From positions 1 through 64,000 of the forward strand of contig NZ_CP066779.1 of NCBI RefSeq assembly GCF_016598535.1: 64,000 bases of DNA. Direction: 5' to 3'. Made by a program: the position numbers and the translations under genes. The DNA is from Rhodococcus sp. P-2 (GTDB lineage Bacteria; Actinomycetota; Actinomycetes; Mycobacteriales; Mycobacteriaceae). Positions 40,859 through 50,082 of this stretch are shown here, one piece after another (the stretch's first letter is position 1; every line of letters starts with the position of its first letter). The notes beneath the pieces were generated by a model, which worked only from the letters and a program-made list of their open reading frames with translations, made no database searches and was not told the origin of the DNA.

Positions 40859-42022
40859 ATGGCCAGAAAAGTATTCGGACGCATTGAAAAGTTGCCGTCA
40901 GGCCGGTACCGAGCCCGCCACCCCGACCCCACTCCGGGGAGCACGGAGCGCATCCCGGCACCCAGCACGTTTAGCACCAAGGGCGCTGCACAGACCTGGC
41001 TGAACACGCAGCAGGACGCAATCGCCGGGGGCACCTGGGTACACCCAGATGACGCTGCCGTGGCACAGCAAGCCACCAAGGCCGAGAAGGCACGTAAAGC
41101 TGTCGCGTTCGGTGTGTACGCCGAGAAATGGGTCGCCACCAGGACCAATAGCAAGGGTGAGCCGCTACGCCCCCGCACCCGCAAGGAATACGAGCGGATG
41201 CTTGGCACAACCGGATCGCTATTCCATTGGGCGGCAACACCTATCAACGAAATACGTGCCGATGCAGTGCGCGAGTGGCGATCTGAACTACTCGCATCCG
41301 GCAAGGCCACAGCCACCGCGAGGGCCTACGACTTAATGAAGTCGATATTGAAAACAGCCGTAGAAGACGGCCTGATCAGCGCAAACCCGTGCAAAATCAA
41401 GGGTGGCTCGCTGACTACCACGGGGAAGTCCACAACGCCGCCGACCGAGGTCGAACTGGACATCGTCATCGAAAAGATCGTGCCGAAGTACAAACCATTC
41501 GTGATCATCGCCGCCGCCGGCGGCCTACGATTCGGCGAAGTCATCGGCCTGACTAGCGACGATGTGGCCGTTGAGCGCGATGGCGACGGCGATGTGGATG
41601 CGGTGCGGATCGCTGTCGTGCGCAGCATCGTCGAAGGCAATGGCATCGCCAAGGTAGCCGGACCTCCGAAGAGCGCCGCAGGGCGACGAATCATCGCAAT
41701 TTTCGGCCACGACGCCCGGATCGTGGCCGCCCACGTCGAATCCGTGAAACCGGGCGCACTGCTGTGGACAGACCGTAGCGGTGGTTATGTGTCACAAAGC
41801 ACAGTGAATAACCACTGGCGAAAGGCTCGGGCAGCAGCAGGCCGCTCCGACTTGGCGTTTCACTCGCTGCGCCACTATGCGGGAACTCGCTACGCGCAAA
41901 CCGGCGCAACGGTGGCCGAAACTATGGCGCGGCTGGGACACAGCAGCGTGAAAGCCGCAATGCGCTATCAACATGCCGGTACCCGTGACGACGAGCTCGC
42001 CAGGCGCGCTTCGCGCCGGTGA
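40859..42022 (+). CDS. int: Tyrosine-type site-specific integrase
   Basis: Catalyses integration into and excision from the tRNA-Val site. The 387-aa protein has an N-terminal arm-binding region, a core-binding SAM-like domain (about 80-165) and the catalytic domain with Arg in AAGGLRFGEVIGL (near 222), HSLRHYAGTRYA (near 333), LGHSS and the nucleophile Tyr in AMRYQHAG (near 368). It is complete and begins 134 bases inside the left border, pointing inward. Confidence 0.96.
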   Translation: MARKVFGRIEKLPSGRYRARHPDPTPGSTERIPAPSTFSTKGAAQTWLNTQQDAIAGGTWVHPDDAAVAQQATKAEKARKAVAFGVYAEKWVATRTNSKGEPLRPRTRKEYERMLGTTGSLFHWAATPINEIRADAVREWRSELLASGKATATARAYDLMKSILKTAVEDGLISANPCKIKGGSLTTTGKSTTPPTEVELDIVIEKIVPKYKPFVIIAAAGGLRFGEVIGLTSDDVAVERDGDGDVDAVRIAVVRSIVEGNGIAKVAGPPKSAAGRRIIAIFGHDARIVAAHVESVKPGALLWTDRSGGYVSQSTVNNHWRKARAAAGRSDLAFHSLRHYAGTRYAQTGATVAETMARLGHSSVKAAMRYQHAGTRDDELARRASRR

Positions 42023-42376
42023 CACCGGCCACCACCCCGTATGGGGTTCTCAAGACAAAAGCAATGGAGGATCGTGCCCAGATGACCGATCATGAATTGT
42101 CGAAAACACTATGCCGCACGTGCAATCCGACGTAGAATTTCGACTCGGGTTATCGACAGCTCCAACCTGTGATCAACTTGCGTAAATGCGGTGGTCGCTC
42201 GAGCCTCGTAAACCGATCTAATTTCGACACACAGTTCGGGTGACAGTAATACTGGCTCGCCACCAGTGCTCATTACGCTGGCAAGGTTCAACTCCCTATC
42301 GACCAGCGTGAACGCGGACCAACAATAGCCGAGCCGAATTGAGAACGAATCGGACGACTCTTGTCGTGGTGTAAGT
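42023..42376. other. Intergenic region after the integrase
   Basis: About 350 bases. Right after the integrase stop lies a short near-palindrome (gccggtgacaccggc) that may end transcription. On the minus strand a 54-codon frame (ATG at 42273, stop at 42109; ends VEILRRIARAA) is open but has no recognisable relatives or clear ribosome site. I support nothing else here. Confidence 0.4.
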
Positions 42377-43618
42377 ATGAAACAAATTTGCGACGACACA
42401 TTGGATCAAGACGTGACCGAAGACCGTGAGCCGACCGCAGCTGAGATCGAGGCTTGGCAGCGTGAAGAGCTGTTCATACCTGCAGATGAGACGACTGTTG
42501 GTACCTATCCCCGGATCTCGAATATGTCAGCCGGATTCATCTACAACGGCATCATCAGACCGGAACAGCCGGAAACCCCGGAATACGTCACAATCCCGAT
42601 GAAATCCAGCTCAGTGGAACTGGACGTCGCGGTCAGCCGCTGGAACATGTTGTGGGAGTCTGCTCAGTTCCGCCGCCGGTTCTTCGACTCCGACGAGCTT
42701 CCAGGCAAGTTGGGTGAACTCGCCGAACTTGGCGATGTCAATCTGCTCTTGGTGCCCCGTACTGCAACCCGATACTTCGAGTACGCGCCGCTCCTGCACC
42801 TTCTATCGAGACGGACTCTCGAGCATTTCGGACTCCCACTTCTCCGAATGGGACAGTGGCCGTTCCTTATCGAACGGGCGAATATCGACAAGTACCTACC
42901 CCATGACTTTGAGCGGCGCTTATCCCGTGCGTGGGCGTGGGAGGTTTGGCCACACCTGAACTCTGGATCCGGGTTGCGTGCCTTCTCGGAGGATGATCCG
43001 ATCCGGCTTCTTGCCCATAATCTCGATTTCTGGGTACCTCCGGTCACTTCTATCATCCAGGGCATTCTGCGCGAGTTTCCTGAAGTCGACAAAGGCGTAC
43101 TTCCAGGACCAGTCCCGTTGATAGACGGCGGATTCCTCGAAGGCGCGGTCACTGGGAATCCACGCATGGGCGGGGACATCTGGTGCGGTGAGCGGGAAGC
43201 TGCTGACGTACTCAAACAGACTGTGAATGAAGGCGATTCGACAGGTCGATTGCGCGAAATTCTCGATGCCGTCCGTTCGAACCGACTCGAAGACGATTTC
43301 TCAGATCGGTGGTCCTACGCACGCGAGGATTTCGAACGCAAGCTTTACAACAAGCGCGCGAAAGTATCGGTTCGGTTCGTCGAGCTGACCGACACGATTC
43401 CGGTGCAAGGACCCGAGAGTGAGGTGCTCGGCAACATGGTGACCAATGATTTCCTCGCTCTGCTCGATGAGCAGCAGCGCCAGGTCGTCATCCTGCTCAA
43501 CAGTGGATGGACCAAGCAAAAGGAGATCGCCGAGCGTCTCGGCTATGCCAACCACAGCCCGATTTCGAAGCGTCTGACCGACATTAGGAAGACAGCAGAA
43601 AAGTTCTTCGGCGAGTGA
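42377..43618 (+). CDS. Unknown 413-aa protein with C-terminal helix-turn-helix
   Basis: Not recognised over most of its length. The last ~65 residues (NDFLALLDEQQRQVVILLNS, then KQKEIAERLGYANHSPISKR) have the pattern of a sigma-70 region-4-like helix-turn-helix, so it likely binds DNA. The N-terminal 330 residues are soluble, with an acidic start and several Trp/Phe-rich segments. Preceded by a divergent-looking intergenic region and followed by a 320-base gap. A regulator of the island or a sensor is the best guess. Confidence 0.6.
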   Translation: MKQICDDTLDQDVTEDREPTAAEIEAWQREELFIPADETTVGTYPRISNMSAGFIYNGIIRPEQPETPEYVTIPMKSSSVELDVAVSRWNMLWESAQFRRRFFDSDELPGKLGELAELGDVNLLLVPRTATRYFEYAPLLHLLSRRTLEHFGLPLLRMGQWPFLIERANIDKYLPHDFERRLSRAWAWEVWPHLNSGSGLRAFSEDDPIRLLAHNLDFWVPPVTSIIQGILREFPEVDKGVLPGPVPLIDGGFLEGAVTGNPRMGGDIWCGEREAADVLKQTVNEGDSTGRLREILDAVRSNRLEDDFSDRWSYAREDFERKLYNKRAKVSVRFVELTDTIPVQGPESEVLGNMVTNDFLALLDEQQRQVVILLNSGWTKQKEIAERLGYANHSPISKRLTDIRKTAEKFFGE

Positions 43619-43860
43619 AGAGTCCAGCGCGCATACAGAGCAATACGTCGACCACATCAACGATTCCGGTGCCCAACCCCAGAAAGGCTCTTATGCGCAA
43701 GTCGGGTACCTCACTAGACACTTTGCGAGGCACTTCTAACCTCATTCACACCGTGCAATCGCTTTTCTGGGGCCATCCCTTCGGTGGCGCCGACGATGTA
43801 GAGCCCAAACCAGTTGGCAATCAAACTCGGAGTGATCGGCTGATCGCTCGTGCTACGGCG
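43619..43860. other. Intergenic region upstream of the regulatory pair
   Basis: I find no convincing gene between the stop of the 413-aa gene and the promoter near 43861. One open frame crosses it (43615-43911) but has weak codon bias and no ribosome site. Confidence 0.4.
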
Positions 43861-43905
43861 TTCGACATACCACCGATGTCCATATTTACTACCTCAAATG
43901 AGGTA
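43861..43905 (+). promoter_or_regulatory. Promoter with palindromic operator
   Basis: A -35-like ttcgac (43861-43866), 16-base spacer and -10-like tattta (43883-43888), directly followed by the perfect palindrome tacctcaaatgaggta (43890-43905, 7-bp arms, aa centre). The palindrome covers the expected transcription start, as an operator for the linked XRE repressor would. Confidence 0.55.
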
Positions 43906-43938
43906 CGGTAAGTGGACACCCTGAAGGAAGGTAGCCAA

Positions 43939-44598
43939 ATGGAGGCCCTACGGCTTGCTGGACTGCCGGAATCCGACGCCCGTCTCGCACAGTTCGATCT
44001 CTCTGTGGCCGAGATCCACAATCAAGTCATTTTCCCTGCGCTGCAGTCGGCTGCCAATGTCAGTCCGCTCGCGCCCAAGGGTGCAAGCGGAAGAAGTATG
44101 TACGACACCGGCGTTCAATCGCTCCGCTCGCTGTTGCTGCCCAAAGGGTGGTCAATTGCCGAGGCGGACAACGTCGCTCGCACCGTCCAACGCGATCGCG
44201 GAATTGCGATCGTGTTTTCGAAGGGTAATGCGTCTACGGGCCTTCACGGACTGACAGGCAGCTTGACGACCGGATGGCCGAAGGGTTCGGCCGCGTTCTC
44301 GAACGCTCGCGCTACCCCTCCAAGTGGGCTCGAGTCGGTCGATCCTTCTGGCTTCAACTGGTTCCCCAAGAAGGGCGACCGGGACGAATGGGACTTGTGG
44401 TACTTGATGTACTACCCAACCGAGTCCGAGATCCGGCTGGAGCTCAGTGCGCCAACATGGCAGGACAACACCGGGTATCCACGGGGATGGAACGACAACG
44501 ACCGCATTCTCCTCCCACCCATTCCGACAAATCCGAACTCCGAGATCGACGACGAGGAAGACTCCCCCATCCCAGACGTTCCCGTCGAGGAATTGTGA
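43939..44598 (+). CDS. Unknown 219-aa protein paired with XRE/ImmA protein
   Basis: Not recognised. A soluble protein with a Trp-rich middle (FNWFPKKGDRDEWDLWYLMY), a likely beta-rich domain and an acidic Pro/Asp tail. The ATG at 43939 has aaggaagg eight bases before it; the in-frame GTG at 43912 is less likely. The next gene begins in its stop codon. The pairing resembles ImmA-linked partner genes whose product is regulated or cleaved by the peptidase; this is inference. Confidence 0.6.
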   Translation: MEALRLAGLPESDARLAQFDLSVAEIHNQVIFPALQSAANVSPLAPKGASGRSMYDTGVQSLRSLLLPKGWSIAEADNVARTVQRDRGIAIVFSKGNASTGLHGLTGSLTTGWPKGSAAFSNARATPPSGLESVDPSGFNWFPKKGDRDEWDLWYLMYYPTESEIRLELSAPTWQDNTGYPRGWNDNDRILLPPIPTNPNSEIDDEEDSPIPDVPVEEL

Positions 44599-45707
44599 CC
44601 GCACACGTCAAGTCCGAGTTCCTACCGTCGCGGCTCGAATTCGCGCGCCGGCGACGGGGACTCCCTCGAACCAAGTTGGCCCAACAGGTCGACGTGGCAT
44701 CAAAGACACTTCAGAGGTGGGAATGCGGCGACGTCGAGCCGAGCCCAGAGCAACAGGACGCACTGGCGCGCACACTCGGTGTGCTCCCGAGCTTCTTTCA
44801 CGCGGACGAGATCGACCCACTGCCTGATGGGTCGGTGAGTTTTCGTGCATTAAGCAAGATGACCGCGGGTGAACGTGGAAGCGCAACCGCGGCAGGCCGA
44901 CTTGGCGTCGAATTTATGCAGTGGATTGAGACCCGATTCAAGCTGCCAGGAAATGGCGTGCCGATTCTTACCGGTTTGGATCCAGAGACTGCGGCCGAAG
45001 GTGTGCGCGCACAATGGGGTCTGGGTGCCAAGCCTATTGCTCAGCTGGTACCGACACTCGAGATGCACGGCATCCGGGTACTGAGCTTGGCGCCGGACTA
45101 CCGAAATGTGGACGCATTCAGTTTCTATCGCGATGGCACTCCTTATGTGTTCCTCGATACAAGCAAAACCGCGGAACGTCTGCGATTTGATGCGGCCCAC
45201 GAACTTGGTCATCTGGTGTTGCACGGTGAACACGTTCATCCGCAAGGCAGGGAAGTCGAATCGGAAGCGAACCAGTTCGCGAGCTCTTTCCTCATGCCGA
45301 AGGACAGCATTTTGGCGGCCAACTTGTATGGTGCGAACGCCGACCAAATCATTCGAGCCAAGCGGAAGTGGCGTGTATCTGCAATGGCGCTTGCGCACCG
45401 ATTGAACGGGTTGAACCTATTGTCCGAGTGGGGATATCGATCCGTCTGTGTCGATCTCAGCAAACGAGGCTTTCGTCGCAGCGAGCCAGGATCTGACATG
45501 GTCCGAGAGTCTTCTCAGCTGCTCAGCAAGGTTATGAATGTGCTTCGTAACCGTGGCATGTCTCACAAGGAGATCGCGAAACAGCTCGGACTCCCCCCGG
45601 AAGAGCTTGCCAGCTATCTGTTCGGGCTAACCGTAACCCCCCTCCCCGGCGAAAGCCAAGGAGGAGGAAACCGGTCAATGGCAGCACTGACGCTGGTTCG
45701 AGAGTGA
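44595..45707 (+). CDS. XRE-family regulator fused to ImmA/IrrE metallopeptidase
   Basis: A 370-aa protein with an N-terminal XRE helix-turn-helix (LPRTKLAQQVDVASKTLQRW, near residues 18-40) and a central zinc-peptidase domain with the HExxH motif DAAHELGHLVLHGE, plus a downstream Glu-rich ligand region (ESEANQFASSFLMP). A second helix-turn-helix-like stretch lies near the C-terminus (SHKEIAKQLGLPPEELASYL). The GTG start overlaps the partner's stop (GTGA). Such proteins control mobile elements or antitoxins by cleaving a repressor. Confidence 0.88.
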   Translation: MTAHVKSEFLPSRLEFARRRRGLPRTKLAQQVDVASKTLQRWECGDVEPSPEQQDALARTLGVLPSFFHADEIDPLPDGSVSFRALSKMTAGERGSATAAGRLGVEFMQWIETRFKLPGNGVPILTGLDPETAAEGVRAQWGLGAKPIAQLVPTLEMHGIRVLSLAPDYRNVDAFSFYRDGTPYVFLDTSKTAERLRFDAAHELGHLVLHGEHVHPQGREVESEANQFASSFLMPKDSILAANLYGANADQIIRAKRKWRVSAMALAHRLNGLNLLSEWGYRSVCVDLSKRGFRRSEPGSDMVRESSQLLSKVMNVLRNRGMSHKEIAKQLGLPPEELASYLFGLTVTPLPGESQGGGNRSMAALTLVRE

Positions 45708-45921
45708 CAACGAGCAAACCAAGAGCGCCTCATCAGCGAACTTCAATGACCGGCCCGCGGATCTCCAACTGCCTATCCGTGATTGTGGGAGACGTCGTGA
45801 CCCAAACCGATCAACTAACTACCTAACCGTTCTGCCATCGCAGACCAGGCTCATTCTGGGGAACCAGCGCAGCAGCCAACTCCACGCCAGCATGACCCGC
45901 AGAGAATGAGGAACTACACAG
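45708..45921. promoter_or_regulatory. Leader region of the methylase-helicase operon
   Basis: 214 bases between the XRE/ImmA gene and the methylase. It should hold the operon promoter, but I cannot pick a clear -10/-35 pair; the 43890 palindrome is not repeated here. The gap is AC-rich with no inverted repeat strong enough for a terminator. Confidence 0.35.
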
Positions 45922-48900
45922 ATGCCAATCGCCAGCGCGGACGGTAACGCCAACAACTTGGTGCCAGAGTGGGACGACTGGTTGAAGTGGGAACGTAAGT
46001 CCGGACCGATCATCGCGACAAAGGTTCTGCGCGGGAGTGTGGAGACTAACCTCGCAGTCATCCTCGCATCTGCTCCGTCGATTCCGACGAAGTCCGATCT
46101 CCAATTCATGTGGCGGGACAGGTCACATGGCGGGGTCAACCCGGTATTGGTCACGGTCACCTACGAAGCCCAGAAAGTCCCGCTGGTCGCCTTGCTCGGC
46201 CTCGATGATGACGCGGTACCAGTGATGGGCCTCGCACCCGAACTAGCTGATCAACTAGTTCGGGATGCGTTGGAGATGTCCAGTCTCAGTGCACTCCACA
46301 GCGAGGTCCGTCGCCGGCTGGGTACCCTCGCCGCCGGGGTCGCCTCTGGGGTCAGGAACGAAGGCCTGTTCGCCTCGCACGTGCTCGAACAACAACCACA
46401 AACCGCCGCCTGGATAGGTCTGTGCGAATCGGCGAAACCTCTGCTCGCCAAGCGAGGCGAGGGCCTTCTGAACGGTCTCGGTTACACGGTGGAACCCGTG
46501 CCGGAAGGTCGCGTACTGCGCGATACGAGCGGATCGGTACGCAGTGCAGCTGCGGTACTGCTTGCCGATGGGGAGTCCTTCGATAATCCGCTTGGTCGAT
46601 TACATGGCAGCAATGCCGTAAGTCATGGGCTCGCTCTCGCTCGACGAGAGCACCTGGATTGGCTGGTCGTACTCGGTGGTTCGGTTATCCGCCTGTATCC
46701 GGTCGATCCGGACGTGGGTGTCGGCCGCAAGGGGCAGACACAGACCTTCGTCGAACTGGACCTGTCGTTTCTCACTGCCGGCCAGGCAGGCTTCCTGACA
46801 CTGTTGCTTTCTCCGGACTCTCTTCGGGACAAAGGCACGATCACGCAGTTGCTCAGCGACTCGGTCCGGTTTGCTGCCGGACTCTCTGAACGGCTTCGCG
46901 ATCGCATCTACAGCGACGTCATCCCGCCGCTCGCTGTGGCCGTCGCGGCCAAGCTCGGTGTTGCTGATCTGCCGCAGGATGAACAGAAGTCTGCCCTTGA
47001 CGAGGCATACCACCAGTCGATGATCATCCTATTCCGCCTGCTGTTCGTCGCGTACGCCGAGGACAGGAAACTGCTGCCCTACGAGGTCAGTGATCGATAC
47101 ACGCGCAATGCGCTCAAGACGCTCGCGTTGGATATCCTCACCGACCCAGAACAGCTGTTCGACAAAAACTCGACCACTCTCTGGGATGATCTGACCCAGG
47201 TATGGAAGGTTATCGACACTGGTGACCTGCACGGTTGGGGTGTCCCTGCGTACAACGGGGGACTCTTCACTCACGACAAGGTCAAGAACCCTGCCGGCGC
47301 ATCGACCTATGAACTAGAGCTAACAAACAGCACGATCGGGCCCGTCCTGCGCGGTCTCCTCATCGACGACACCCGCGATGGCACCCTCGGCGCAGTCGAC
47401 TTCCGGTCGCTATCAGTTCGCGAATTCGGCACCATCTACGAAGGACTCCTCGAATCCGGTCTCGGCATCGCAGAAGCCGACCTCACCCTCGACGAGAACG
47501 ACACCTATGTCCCTGCCCAGAGCGGCAACAGGGCAGTCGTGTCGGCGGGCGAAGTGTATTTTCACTCTCGTAGCGGATCCCGCAAAGCAACAGGCTCCTA
47601 CTTCACTAAGCCTTTCGCAGTCGAACATCTCCTTGATACGGCATTGGAGCCGGCACTAGACACCCACCTCGACCGCATTGCGGGTCTCCTCACGGCAGGC
47701 GCAACCAAATCCGCGGCCGAGGCGTTATTCGACTTCCGCGTCGCCGACCTCGCGATGGGCTCAGCGCACTTTCTGGTCGCCGCTGTCGACCGCATCGAAG
47801 CTCGATTCTCAGCGTTCCTTATCGAAAACCCACTGCCGGAGGTTGCCGTCGAGCTCCACACCCTCCGTACTGTCGCAGCAAAGCAGCTCGGACTCGATCC
47901 GGCTGAATCCGGGATCGACGATGGAGTGCTGCTGCGTCGCCAGATCGCCCGCCGTTGCATTTACGGCCTCGACATAAACGAGATTGCGGTCGAGTTGGCC
48001 CGACTCGGGCTCTGGATCCACACATTTGTACCGGGTCTACCACTTTCATTTCTCAACCACGGTCTGATCTGGGGTAACAGCCTCACCGGTGTTGGCACAC
48101 TGGCCGAAATTAGTGAAGCGCTCACGGAAGCAGAAAAACGCGAACTGAAGAAGGGACACGCAATCCAATCGAGCACTCTCGACGACGCGCTACTCGAATT
48201 CATGGACCGTTCAAGCGCCCATCTCGCCGCACTCGGGTCCTTGGCCGACGCCAGCGTGGGCGATGTCGCCCACGCTGGCAAGGTCCAATCCGACCTCCTG
48301 GCAGCACTCGCGCCACTTTCGGCGCTGTGCGACCTCATCACTGCTGAGCGAGCAACCCGGCACCTCGGCAACGAGAGCATTGAGGTCGTTGTCGACCCAG
48401 GGTTCGGGCAGCCGAAAAAGACGAAAAAGAAGTCGGTCCCGCATCCGGACAGGGTCCTGTTGACCGCAAATCCGGGGCTATTCACGGCGCTGAATGCTGA
48501 GACTCTCGAGATCGCGATCATCGCGCACCCTGATCTTCCCAGGGCACGCAGGATCGCAGCCTCGCTTCATGCCGCGCACATGCCGGTTCAATTTCCTGAG
48601 GTGTTCCGCCGCGAGAGTCCTGGATTCGATTGTCTCCTCGGAAATCCCCCCTGGGACAAGGTTCGCCATGAGCCTCAACAGTTTTGGGTGACTCGAGATC
48701 CAGGCCTCAACGCGCTCAGTACGCCAGGGCGAAACAAGCGCATCAGCTTCCTCCGCGACAACAAGCCCGAGGACGCCGAGGACGAGCGAAGGGAACAAGA
48801 CCTCCGGGAGACCATCCAAGCGATTGCATCGAACGGTTACACCTTACTGGGTGGAGGGCATTTCGATTTCGCAAAGATGTTCTGCGAGAGGTTTGTTCGG

Positions 48901-50082
48901 CTGGTTCGAGTCGACGGTACGATCGGGGTCGTACTTCCGCAGGCTGCCATGCTCCTGTCCGGTTGGTCGAAGCTGAGGGCGCAGTTAGTTTCCAATGGTC
49001 GCGTAGTCGCCGCGGAATGCAGGAATGCAGGAGGTTGGCTGTTCGAGAATGTTCATCACAGCACCGCGGTTGTTCTGATGTCACGGACTTCGAATGATGG
49101 CGGCGTCACGATCCTTCCCGGGCTGACATCACGCGCAGCATTCGATAGACGGTGGGAAGTCGGTATCGACCTCACGAGCTCAGAAGTTTCGGAACTTTCG
49201 GACACCCACGTACTGCCGTGGTTCAACACACCTGCCGATTCTCGCCCATTCAATCTCATGCGCTCACATCCGAAGCTGAGTAGCGGAGATGGATGGATCA
49301 CCGGGACAAGCGATTCTGGCAGGTGGGATTTCAGCGGAAGCGGAGCTCACAGCGATTACGCACTGCCGACTCCCCTGGAAGATGGCAATTGGTTGATACT
49401 CAAGACCAGACACGTCGATGCATTCACGATCACCAACGACCCGTACGACAAACAGATCGATCCGTTTGAACTTGAACCGCTCGGCCGCGGGATCGTGACC
49501 TCTGAAGGCGTAGCACGACTAGATAGCTCACACCCGATGATTACGTACCGGTTCCCGAGCCGGAACGATGACAGTCGCACACTCATCGCCACCGCACTGC
49601 CAGAAGCTGGCTATCTGTTCAGCACGGGATATGCCCATGGAGTCAAGCATCCGACAGGGACAGAGATCGCTCCGATCCTCGCGCTGCTCGGGTATATGAA
49701 CTCGATTGTGGCGGACTGGTGGTCACGCAGATTCGTCGATCGTCACGTAGGCGCACGCATAATCAACGGCCTGGTTCTCCCGCAGTGGAGTACGGATCAG
49801 ATCGAGGAGGCCGCTGCATGCACTCGTGATCTTCTGATCGCCGGAGGAACAACGCGCGTTGCAGAGGGCATCTCACTTTCCGCGGTTGCTCCAAATGTTG
49901 TGGTAAACGGCGACCCAAGAGTTCGGCTCGATGCGTTGGCGATCAGAGGAATTGGCATGACAAGTGAGGACGTGCAGGTCTTGTTGTCGGACTTCAAGAT
50001 AACCGCCGCTGCCGTGCCAGCTCGGCATCGAGCTGACTTGGTGGCATCGCTTTCGGCATACGAAGCGGGAGGCACCCAATGA
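45922..50082 (+). CDS. PglX/Eco57I-type N6-adenine DNA methyltransferase
   Basis: A 1386-aa protein. The catalytic core has the S-adenosylmethionine motif VADLAMGSAHFLVAA (near 606-620) and the adenine-methylase motif NPPW (908-911), about 290 residues apart as in PglX, DrmMI and type IIG Eco57I-like enzymes. The first ~550 residues resemble the N-terminal region of type IIG enzymes without an obvious PD-(D/E)XK nuclease; the last ~300 (ILKTRHVDAF, NSIVADWWSRRFVDRHVGAR) look like a target-recognition domain. It overlaps the helicase gene by 4 bases (ATGA). Probably marks self DNA for the partner nuclease. Confidence 0.9.
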   Translation: MPIASADGNANNLVPEWDDWLKWERKSGPIIATKVLRGSVETNLAVILASAPSIPTKSDLQFMWRDRSHGGVNPVLVTVTYEAQKVPLVALLGLDDDAVPVMGLAPELADQLVRDALEMSSLSALHSEVRRRLGTLAAGVASGVRNEGLFASHVLEQQPQTAAWIGLCESAKPLLAKRGEGLLNGLGYTVEPVPEGRVLRDTSGSVRSAAAVLLADGESFDNPLGRLHGSNAVSHGLALARREHLDWLVVLGGSVIRLYPVDPDVGVGRKGQTQTFVELDLSFLTAGQAGFLTLLLSPDSLRDKGTITQLLSDSVRFAAGLSERLRDRIYSDVIPPLAVAVAAKLGVADLPQDEQKSALDEAYHQSMIILFRLLFVAYAEDRKLLPYEVSDRYTRNALKTLALDILTDPEQLFDKNSTTLWDDLTQVWKVIDTGDLHGWGVPAYNGGLFTHDKVKNPAGASTYELELTNSTIGPVLRGLLIDDTRDGTLGAVDFRSLSVREFGTIYEGLLESGLGIAEADLTLDENDTYVPAQSGNRAVVSAGEVYFHSRSGSRKATGSYFTKPFAVEHLLDTALEPALDTHLDRIAGLLTAGATKSAAEALFDFRVADLAMGSAHFLVAAVDRIEARFSAFLIENPLPEVAVELHTLRTVAAKQLGLDPAESGIDDGVLLRRQIARRCIYGLDINEIAVELARLGLWIHTFVPGLPLSFLNHGLIWGNSLTGVGTLAEISEALTEAEKRELKKGHAIQSSTLDDALLEFMDRSSAHLAALGSLADASVGDVAHAGKVQSDLLAALAPLSALCDLITAERATRHLGNESIEVVVDPGFGQPKKTKKKSVPHPDRVLLTANPGLFTALNAETLEIAIIAHPDLPRARRIAASLHAAHMPVQFPEVFRRESPGFDCLLGNPPWDKVRHEPQQFWVTRDPGLNALSTPGRNKRISFLRDNKPEDAEDERREQDLRETIQAIASNGYTLLGGGHFDFAKMFCERFVRLVRVDGTIGVVLPQAAMLLSGWSKLRAQLVSNGRVVAAECRNAGGWLFENVHHSTAVVLMSRTSNDGGVTILPGLTSRAAFDRRWEVGIDLTSSEVSELSDTHVLPWFNTPADSRPFNLMRSHPKLSSGDGWITGTSDSGRWDFSGSGAHSDYALPTPLEDGNWLILKTRHVDAFTITNDPYDKQIDPFELEPLGRGIVTSEGVARLDSSHPMITYRFPSRNDDSRTLIATALPEAGYLFSTGYAHGVKHPTGTEIAPILALLGYMNSIVADWWSRRFVDRHVGARIINGLVLPQWSTDQIEEAAACTRDLLIAGGTTRVAEGISLSAVAPNVVVNGDPRVRLDALAIRGIGMTSEDVQVLLSDFKITAAAVPARHRADLVASLSAYEAGGTQ

